From positions 1 through 33,939 of the forward strand of contig JANJTK010000018.1 of assembly GCA_024711155.1 (NCBI GenBank): DNA of 33,939 nt, given 5' to 3'. The first letter of the stretch is position 1, and each line of letters opens with the position of its first letter. The notes beneath the pieces were generated by a model. It searched no databases and was not told the DNA's origin. It worked only from the letters and a program-made list of their open reading frames with translations. The DNA is from Burkholderiaceae bacterium. GTDB lineage: Bacteria; Pseudomonadota; Gammaproteobacteria; Burkholderiales; Burkholderiaceae_E. A program made the translations under genes and the position numbers. This document shows, piece after piece, positions 28,014 through 33,939 of the stretch.

Positions 28014-29443
28014 CGGAGCCGATCGCAGACGGGGCGACGCGAGGTTCGCTGCGGTTCCGGCTCCTCGCGGGAACCCTGTTCTGGATCGCCGTGTCGATCG
28101 TCGCCGCCGGATGGAGCCTCGGCAGCCTGTTCCGCGCTCACGTCGACGCGCAGTTCCACGCCGAGCTGACGACGCATCTCGACCAGCTCGCCGCCAACCT
28201 CGCGCTCGACGCCGGGGGCCGACCGGTGCTGTCGCTGCCGCTCAGCGACCCGCGGCTCGAGCGCCCCTACTCCGGCTGCTACTGGCAGGTGGACGCAGTC
28301 GCCGGAACGGCGGGACTGCTGCGGTCGCGCTCGCTGTGGGACGGAGTGCTGGCAGTGCCGGACGACACGCCCGCCGACGGCGAGATCCATCGGCACCGGA
28401 TCGACGGCCCCGGCGGCGCGCGGCTGCGCGCCGTCGAGCGCGTCATGCGCCTCGACGACGCGCGCCCCGGGGAGGCGCGCGTGCTGCGGCTCATCGCGGC
28501 CTCCGACGAGGCGCTGATGGAGGAACCGATCGCACGCTTCGAGAACGCCCTCTGGATCGCGCTCGGCGCCCTCGCGGCCGGACTGGTGCTCGCGGCCGTG
28601 ATGCAGGTCGTCGTCGGCCTGGCGCCGCTGAACCGGCTCCGGGCGGCCCTCGCCGCCGTGCACGGCGGCAGCGCCCAGCGACTCGAAGGCCGCTTTCCGG
28701 CCGAGGTGATGCCCCTCGTCGACGAGTTCAACCGCGTCCTCGCGCAGAAGGCCGAAGTGGTCGAGCGCGCCCGCACGCAGGCAGGCAATCTCGCGCATGC
28801 GCTGAAGACCCCGCTCAGCGTGCTTGCGAACGCCGCGGACACGGCGCTCGCGGCGCGCGACGGCCATGAGCTGGCAGGACTGGTCCGGGAACAGGTGGAC
28901 ACGGCGCGCCGGCAGGTCGACTACCACCTGGCGCGCGCGCAATCGGCCGCCGCCGCGATGCAGTCGGCAAGCAGTCGCACGGCGCTGGGCCCGGTCATCG
29001 ACGGCCTGATGCGCGCGATGCAGCGCCTGCACGCCGACCGCGAGCTCGACCTCGTGGTGCAGCCGTTGGCCGCGACGCTGGCGTTTCGCGGCGACGCGCA
29101 GGACCTGCAGGAGATGCTCGGCAACCTGATCGACAACGCGTGCAAGTGGGCCGCGCACCGCGTCGAGGTGTCGGCCGTCGCGCAGGCCGATCGCCTCGTC
29201 GTCACGGTCGACGACGACGGCCGGGGCCTGCCGCGCGAGCAGCGCGACGCCATGTTGCAGCGGGGGATGCGCGCCGACGAAGAAGTGCCCGGCAGCGGAC
29301 TCGGCCTCGCCATCGTCGACGACCTGGCACGGCTCTACGGCGGGGAGGTCGCCCTCGGCGAATCGCCACTCGGCGGCCTGCGTGCCGAGCTGTCGCTGCC
29401 GCGCGTCGCGCAGGGACCCGAGCCGGCCGCAGCGGGCGCCTGA
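28010..29443 (+). CDS. PhoQ-like sensor histidine kinase
   Basis: This encodes a 477-aa inner-membrane kinase. Two membrane helices (about 18-40 and 180-203) bracket a periplasmic sensor region of about 140 residues containing RPYSGCYWQVD. A short HAMP-like linker follows. The phosphoacceptor is H263 in NLAHALKTPLSVL, the variant H-box of PhoQ-type kinases. The ATPase domain shows the N-box with N372 (GNLIDNACKWA), DDDGRGL (401-407) and GSGLGLAIV (428-436). The stop lies 25 nt from that of the convergent molybdoenzyme gamma gene. The sensed signal cannot be told; redox or haem state would fit the context but is a guess. Confidence 0.92.
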   Translation: MTEPIADGATRGSLRFRLLAGTLFWIAVSIVAAGWSLGSLFRAHVDAQFHAELTTHLDQLAANLALDAGGRPVLSLPLSDPRLERPYSGCYWQVDAVAGTAGLLRSRSLWDGVLAVPDDTPADGEIHRHRIDGPGGARLRAVERVMRLDDARPGEARVLRLIAASDEALMEEPIARFENALWIALGALAAGLVLAAVMQVVVGLAPLNRLRAALAAVHGGSAQRLEGRFPAEVMPLVDEFNRVLAQKAEVVERARTQAGNLAHALKTPLSVLANAADTALAARDGHELAGLVREQVDTARRQVDYHLARAQSAAAAMQSASSRTALGPVIDGLMRAMQRLHADRELDLVVQPLAATLAFRGDAQDLQEMLGNLIDNACKWAAHRVEVSAVAQADRLVVTVDDDGRGLPREQRDAMLQRGMRADEEVPGSGLGLAIVDDLARLYGGEVALGESPLGGLRAELSLPRVAQGPEPAAAGA

Positions 29444-29468
29444 GACGTCGTCGCCCTTGCGCCCCGAG

Positions 29469-30239
29469 CTAGCGCCCGCGAGCGACGAGCGACTGCCACT
29501 GCATCGTGACCGCCTTGAAACCGTCGCGCTCGTCGTTGCCGCCCTGCCAGACGGCGAACGCGATCGGGCTGGCGTCGCCGGGCGCGGACGGGAGGCGGCT
29601 CGCGCCGGGTTCGGTCGAGCGCCATGCACGCCGGAACGCGACGCGCCAGCGGCCTTCGGCGTGGCGTCCATGCGCGCTCACGTCCTGCGTTGGCAGGCGC
29701 TGCAGCGTGCCGAAGCCGTCGGCGCGCAGGTTCTCGGCCGCGTTGGTCGCGGCGTTCCAGTACCAGACGTTCACCGCACGGCGCTCTCCTCCCATGAACG
29801 GCGGCGTCGCCGCCTTTCCGTCGCGCGGGAACTGCAGCGCCACCGCGTCGACGAATCGGTGCGGCGTCCGCGCCGTGTCGGCTTGCTCGTCGCGCCACTC
29901 GATGCGCACCAGCAGCCCCGCGCGGTCGCGCAACGCGCGCACCTCCGCTTCGCGCACGGCTGCGGTGCCGCCGATCGACTGGTGCACGACAAAGGCGGTC
30001 TCGAGCCGGATCCCTGCTGCCGGCGCCGCATCCCACGCGGGGTGATCGAGATCCTCGACGCCGATCGAAGCGCTTGCGCGGCGCGCCTCGATCAGCGCGG
30101 CGCCCCGGGGCGAGGAAGCGCCCGGTCCCGCTGCAGCGCGTTGCGCCGCCGCCTTCGGCGGTCCCGCCACCGAGGACTGCGCCGCAGCGAGCACCGGCAT
30201 CGACGCGAGGGCGAGCGCGGCGAGCGTGCGCGGCCTCAT
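29469..30239 (-). CDS. Haem-b gamma subunit of type II DMSO-reductase-family enzyme (ethylbenzene-dehydrogenase-related)
   Basis: This encodes a 256-aa exported protein with a Sec signal (MRPRTLAALALASMPVLAAAQ). The mature domain resembles the EbdC-type gamma subunit that holds one haem b. In that family the axial ligands are Met and Lys; the best candidates are M149 in PFMGGE and K242 in ERDGFKAVT. GVEDLDHPAWDAAPA and VNVWYWNAATN are family-like. It would pass electrons from the beta subunit's Fe-S clusters to a periplasmic acceptor. The ATG at 30239 overlaps the beta stop by 4 nt. No TorD/EbdD-like chaperone gene follows; the next gene is the convergent kinase. Confidence 0.85.
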   Translation of the reverse strand: MRPRTLAALALASMPVLAAAQSSVAGPPKAAAQRAAAGPGASSPRGAALIEARRASASIGVEDLDHPAWDAAPAAGIRLETAFVVHQSIGGTAAVREAEVRALRDRAGLLVRIEWRDEQADTARTPHRFVDAVALQFPRDGKAATPPFMGGERRAVNVWYWNAATNAAENLRADGFGTLQRLPTQDVSAHGRHAEGRWRVAFRRAWRSTEPGASRLPSAPGDASPIAFAVWQGGNDERDGFKAVTMQWQSLVARGR

Positions 30240-31240
30240 CGCCGCGGCTCCCGCGGCCGGTCGAGCCGGAACATGTCGCCGTGCCGGAACGCGATCAGCA
30301 GGTCGATCAGCGCCGAGGCCTCGCCTGCCTGCTTCTTCGCAATCTCGCGCTGCAGCGTCCCGAGCGCCGCGTGCACTCCCGGGCCGAACAGCGACGCGAG
30401 ATAGCTGTCCGGAATGCGCGCCGCGTCGCTCGGCGCGCCGTCGGGGCCGAACGACGGCGGCGACAGCGGCGGCACGTAGTAGACATTGGGCTGCGTGCCG
30501 AATTCGGGGTGCAGCGGCAGCGCGACTTTCCACTGCCGCACCAGCCGGTGCACCGCGCCCTCGCGGTCGTCGAGCCATGCCACGTGCCGCGCGCGGCCGA
30601 CGCACTGGTACGCGCAGGCCTGCGGAATGCCCTTCTCGACGCGCGGGTAGCAGAAGATGCACTTCTCGGAGCGGCCGGCGAGCGGATTGAAGTAGATCTT
30701 CTTGTACGGGCAGGCAGCCACGCAGTACCGGTAGCCGCGGCAGCGCGCCTGGTCGACCAGCACGATGCCGTCCTCCTCGCGCTTGACGACGGCCTGGCGC
30801 GGACACGCGGCGACGCACGCCGGCTTGCTGCAGTGGTTGCACAGGCGCGGCAGGTAGAAGAAGAAGCCGTTGGGGAACTCGCCCGCGCCCTGGTCCTCCT
30901 CCCAGTTCGGCCCCCACTGCATCGGCTCGTCGGGGCGCAGCGGCGCGTTGCCTGCGCCGAACAGCGTGGCGTCGTGGCCGAAGCCCGCAGGCACGCCGTA
31001 GTCTTCCGCCAGCCGCGGCAGGCGCCCGGGCCTGAGCTTCTCGCCGTCGCGCTCCCAGCCGCCGCCGGCCTCTTCCCAGCCGCGCGGATAACCCTTGCCG
31101 GGTTTCGTCTCGACGTGGTTCCAGTACATGAACTCGCGCCCGTCACGGTCGGTCCATTGCGACTTGCACGCGAGCGTGCAGGTCTGGCAGCCGATGCACT
31201 TGTTGAGGTCGATGACCATGCCGAGCTGGCGCGCGCTCAT
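30236..31240 (-). CDS. Fe-S beta subunit of type II DMSO-reductase-family enzyme
   Basis: This encodes a 334-aa electron-transfer subunit like EbdB, DdhB, SerB and NarH. Four cysteine groups are seen: CIGCQTCTLAC (15-25), CNHCSKPACVAAC, CRGYRYCVAAC and CIFC with CAYQC. In the third group a Tyr replaces the second cysteine, just as Trp does in NarH, predicting three [4Fe-4S] and one [3Fe-4S] cluster. It relays electrons from the Mo subunit to haem b. The ATG at 31240 overlaps the alpha stop (ATGA). The frame is open upstream inside alpha but that part is shadow. There is no signal peptide, consistent with export as a complex on the alpha subunit's Tat signal. Confidence 0.92.
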   Translation of the reverse strand: MSARQLGMVIDLNKCIGCQTCTLACKSQWTDRDGREFMYWNHVETKPGKGYPRGWEEAGGGWERDGEKLRPGRLPRLAEDYGVPAGFGHDATLFGAGNAPLRPDEPMQWGPNWEEDQGAGEFPNGFFFYLPRLCNHCSKPACVAACPRQAVVKREEDGIVLVDQARCRGYRYCVAACPYKKIYFNPLAGRSEKCIFCYPRVEKGIPQACAYQCVGRARHVAWLDDREGAVHRLVRQWKVALPLHPEFGTQPNVYYVPPLSPPSFGPDGAPSDAARIPDSYLASLFGPGVHAALGTLQREIAKKQAGEASALIDLLIAFRHGDMFRLDRPREPRR

Positions 31241-33939
31241 GGCGCCCTCTCGACGTCGACCGCCGACTCGAACGCGATCATGTTGCCGTCCCAGTTCGGG
31301 CTGAACTTCAGGTGTCCCCAGCCGTCGACCAGTTCGAGCGGCGAGATCAGCCCGGCGACCGCGTTGTTCAGACCCAGGCGCTCGCGGAACTGGTACGGCT
31401 CCCACGCATGGTCGATCACCACCGAGCCCGGCGGAATCGCCGGCATCGGCTTCGCGCGCGCGAAGAACGCGCCGACGTCGTTGAACACGCGCACCTCGTC
31501 GCCCTCGCCGATTCCCTTCGCGCGCGCATCGCCCGGATTGAGCCACACGTGGGGCTCGCCGCGCTGCAGGCGCAGCAGCTGCGCGTTGGTGCGCCACTGC
31601 GAGTGGATGCCGTGGCGCGTGTGCGGCGTGAAGAACGCGAACGGGAACGTCTTCGGGCGCATCGGTGGCATCGCCGTCGGCGTCGTGCAGCCGAGCTTCA
31701 CGAACAGCGGGTGGTCGACGTAGAACTGCTGGCGCCCCGACAGCGTCGCGTACGGCTGGCGCAGGTAGACATTGTTCTCGAACGAGCAGAACGGACGGTT
31801 CGCATAGAGCGGCGAGTTGAAGCCGGCCTCGCGGTTCAGCGTCACGAAGCCGTTCTTCATCGCGTCCTCGGGCGTCCACGGCGCGATCGCCGGCACGTTC
31901 TTCATCAGCCAGCGCACGACGTCCTCATCGTTGCTCAGTTTCCCGCCGTCGGTGAAGTCGGACGCGAGGCTGGCGAGGTCACGCATCACCGGGCCGGCCT
32001 TGTCGCCCGACTGCTGGAGGAAGTCGGGATCGGCGATCGCATCGAGGCCGCGTGCGCGCGCCGCGCGCTCGATCGCCTCGGCCAGCAGCGCGCAGATTTC
32101 CCACTCGGATTTCGCCTCGCCGACCGGTGCGAGCCCCTTCGGCGGCACCGTGACGTTGCAGAAGCGGTGATAGCCGAGCTCGCCGCGCAGGTCCCAGCTC
32201 TCGTACTGGCTCTTCGCCGGCAGCACGTAGTCGGACCACAGCGCCGTCGAATCCATCCGGTGGTTGACGTTCACGAGCAGTTCGAGCCCGGCGACGAAGC
32301 GCTCGCGATAGTGAGCCTCGGACTTGTTCCGCTGCAGCAGGTTGTCGGCGAACAGCAGCACCACCTTCGGCGTGCCGAACCACGCGTTGCTGCTGCGGCC
32401 GAACTGCTCGCCCAGCGCGGCGAGCCCGGCCGAGTCGACGCCGAGCGTCGACGCCAGGTGCGCGTCGTCGTAGTGGCGCCGCATCGTCTCGCGCATCGCG
32501 CCGTTCTCCCACTCGGAGAAGAAGCCCGACGCGAAGCGAGCCGGCTTCGGGCTCGACAGCGGCCCGATGCCGCCCAGCGACCAGTTGTTCTCGGTGTCGA
32601 GGCCACCGCGCTCCGCCGCGTGCCCGGTCAGCGCGCAGGCGAGCGCCGCCGCCCAGCAGGTCATCGTCCCCGAGACGTACTTGTGCAGCGAGAAGCCGAC
32701 GTTGACGATCGCCTTGCCGGGGCGCGCGAGGTCGCGCGCGAGCCGCTCGACCAGCGCCGGATGGACGCCGGTGTGCGCCCGGGTCGCCTCGGGCGAAAAC
32801 TTCATCGCCTGCTCGCGCGCGCGCTCGAACGCAGTGGTGACCTCGACCTGCGTGCCGTCGCGCAGCCTGACCTTCCAGGTGCCCGCGAGCGCCGGGCGCA
32901 ACCGGCCCAGGCGCAAGGACCGGCTGAAGTGCCCCTGCGTCCCCGGCATCGGCTTCGGCGCCGCGCTCGCCTCGTCCCAGCAGTAGAAGACGTCGTCCTT
33001 GCCCTTGTCGCGCAGGTCCCGATGGCGCAACAGCTCGCCGTTGTCGGTGCGCACGAGGAACGGCAGGTCGGTCTGCTCGCGCACGAAGTCCTCGTCGATC
33101 GCGCCGTCGCGGAACAGCACGTGCAGCACCGACATCGCGAGGAAGCTGTCCGTGCCGGGCTTTACCGGCACCCAGTCGGTCGCCAGCTTCGCCGTCGCGT
33201 TGTACTCGGGCGTGATGCACCAGATGCGCGCCCCGTTGTAGCGAGCCTCGTTCAGGTAGTGCGCGTCGGGAATGCGCGTCACCGCGGCGTTGAGCCCCCA
33301 CAGCACGATCGTGTGCGCGGTGAACCAGGCATCGAGCGAGTGGCCGACGGTGGCGAGACCGTAGGCGAGCGAGGCGCCGGTGAACATGTCGCCCACCGCG
33401 CTCGCCGGGTAGAGGCGCTGCGCGCCGAGCAGCGAGCCGAGGCGCAGCGGACCCGCGCGCCGCCCTTGCGACAGGATGCCGGTGCCGCAGTGGACCATCA
33501 GCGACGCGAGACCGTTGTCCCGGATCGTCTCGACGACGCGCGCAGCGATGTCGTCGGCCGCCTGCTGCCAGGAGACGCGCTGCCACCGGCCCTCGCCGCG
33601 CGCGCCGACGCGCCGCAGCGGGTGCAGCAGCCGGTCGGCCTGGTACATCTGCTTCGAGTGCACGATCCCCTTGTTGCAGCCGCGCGGGTTCGCGTCCGGA
33701 ATCCCCGGGGCGATCTGCGGGTACGCCGCCGCCTGCTCCTCGCGCGTGACGCGCCCGTCCTTCGCGTAGACCTTCCACGCGCAGTTGCCCTGGCAGTTCG
33801 AGCAGTGGAACGCGAAACCCTGCGCATCGCCGCGCGTCGCCGCGAATTCGCGGCGGTACAGTTCCTCCCACGCGCGGCGCGCGTCGCCCGGTTGCGCGCG
33901 CGCGGCCGCCCTCGCGCGTGCCGGCGTCGCCCCGGCCGG
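31237..33939 (-). CDS. Mo-bisMGD catalytic alpha subunit, type II DMSO-reductase family (partial, N-terminus off window)
   Basis: The frame is open from the stop to the window edge (900 codons). An apparent GTG start at 33663 is not real, because the essential Fe-S motif lies upstream of it. H (33805-33807)-x3-C (33793-33795)-x3-C (33781-33783)-x34-C (33676-33678) reproduces the NarG/EbdA FS0 ligand pattern, followed by NKGIVHSKQMYQ. The Mo ligand is probably the Asp of SAVGDMFTG. Other family-like parts are HTIVLWGLNAAVTRIPDAHY, VPVKPGTDS and the C-terminal SPNWDGNMIAFE. Relatives hydroxylate ethylbenzene, p-cymene or steroid side chains, oxidise dimethylsulfide, or reduce selenate or chlorate. 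The substrate here is undetermined. A Tat signal is expected just outside the window. Confidence 0.92.
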   Translation of the reverse strand, partial: PAGATPARARAAARAQPGDARRAWEELYRREFAATRGDAQGFAFHCSNCQGNCAWKVYAKDGRVTREEQAAAYPQIAPGIPDANPRGCNKGIVHSKQMYQADRLLHPLRRVGARGEGRWQRVSWQQAADDIAARVVETIRDNGLASLMVHCGTGILSQGRRAGPLRLGSLLGAQRLYPASAVGDMFTGASLAYGLATVGHSLDAWFTAHTIVLWGLNAAVTRIPDAHYLNEARYNGARIWCITPEYNATAKLATDWVPVKPGTDSFLAMSVLHVLFRDGAIDEDFVREQTDLPFLVRTDNGELLRHRDLRDKGKDDVFYCWDEASAAPKPMPGTQGHFSRSLRLGRLRPALAGTWKVRLRDGTQVEVTTAFERAREQAMKFSPEATRAHTGVHPALVERLARDLARPGKAIVNVGFSLHKYVSGTMTCWAAALACALTGHAAERGGLDTENNWSLGGIGPLSSPKPARFASGFFSEWENGAMRETMRRHYDDAHLASTLGVDSAGLAALGEQFGRSSNAWFGTPKVVLLFADNLLQRNKSEAHYRERFVAGLELLVNVNHRMDSTALWSDYVLPAKSQYESWDLRGELGYHRFCNVTVPPKGLAPVGEAKSEWEICALLAEAIERAARARGLDAIADPDFLQQSGDKAGPVMRDLASLASDFTDGGKLSNDEDVVRWLMKNVPAIAPWTPEDAMKNGFVTLNREAGFNSPLYANRPFCSFENNVYLRQPYATLSGRQQFYVDHPLFVKLGCTTPTAMPPMRPKTFPFAFFTPHTRHGIHSQWRTNAQLLRLQRGEPHVWLNPGDARAKGIGEGDEVRVFNDVGAFFARAKPMPAIPPGSVVIDHAWEPYQFRERLGLNNAVAGLISPLELVDGWGHLKFSPNWDGNMIAFESAVDVERAP

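Noticed and set aside
29432-29479. Bidirectional terminator between kinase and gamma subunit genes
   Set aside because: GCGGGCGC and GCGCCCGC can pair, but the loop is 32 nt and no T-run follows on either strand.
30236-31879. 547-aa version of the beta subunit
   Set aside because: The extra N-terminus is shadow sequence inside alpha. The ATG at 31240 overlaps the alpha stop and gives the family's normal start.
31237-33663. Complete 808-aa alpha subunit beginning at GTG 33663
   Set aside because: The Fe-S ligand motif H-x3-C-x3-C-x34-C lies in frame just upstream, so the gene continues past the window edge.

Overview
The window is high-G+C DNA with dense, short-spaced genes. The gene content points to a betaproteobacterium of the Burkholderiales/Rhodocyclales type: a dnaE-msbA operon, gluQ, rhlE, prfC, tkt-fba, an SCP2-like secreted protein, an SHP/DHC haem pair and an ethylbenzene-dehydrogenase-type molybdoenzyme. 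I cannot name the species. I see no tRNA, rRNA or CRISPR array. No stretch above 300 bases lacks a gene.

Left part (1-11.5 kb) is housekeeping. A minus-strand operon dnaE > msbA > AhpD-like > DUF4870 has stop/start overlaps of 4 nt at the first two junctions. Diverging from dnaE are an EamA transporter, a monoacylglycerol-lipase-like hydrolase and gluQ, which converges on rhlE. rhlE diverges from a small lipoprotein gene.

At 11.55-13.77 kb a foreign islet sits between the lipoprotein gene and prfC. It carries a 5'-truncated relaxase, facing an intact gene that fuses an AbiEi-like winged helix to a Fic domain with its own inhibitory motif. A short CTAGGTT-type repeat recurs every 24 bp on both sides: two copies on the left, four on the right. 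An 11-7-11 inverted repeat, shaped like a tyrosine-recombinase core site, lies at the left edge. This is the best candidate here for an undescribed small mobile defence or toxin unit.

The middle (13.8-23.4 kb) returns to chromosomal genes: prfC, tkt-fba, an SCP2-like exported protein, rhomboid protease plus Bcr/CflA-type efflux pump, a SnoaL-like protein, an alpha/beta hydrolase, and a convergent dienelactone-hydrolase-family gene whose end overlaps it by 60 nt.

The right part (23.4-33.9 kb) is a redox region. Minus-strand genes encode SHP (Asn/His haem protein), a dihaem cytochrome c (DHC), a PepSY protein, a ferric-reductase/NOX-like flavocytochrome and an exported His-rich protein. They diverge from a plus-strand operon of PepSY protein, PhoP-like response regulator and PhoQ-like histidine kinase. 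The shared intergenic region holds two back-to-back PhoP-like boxes, each of two hexamers 11 bp apart, which would couple both operons to the regulator. Converging on the kinase gene is a type II DMSO-reductase-family molybdoenzyme operon (alpha > beta > gamma). Its alpha gene runs off the right edge. No TorD/EbdD-type chaperone gene follows gamma.
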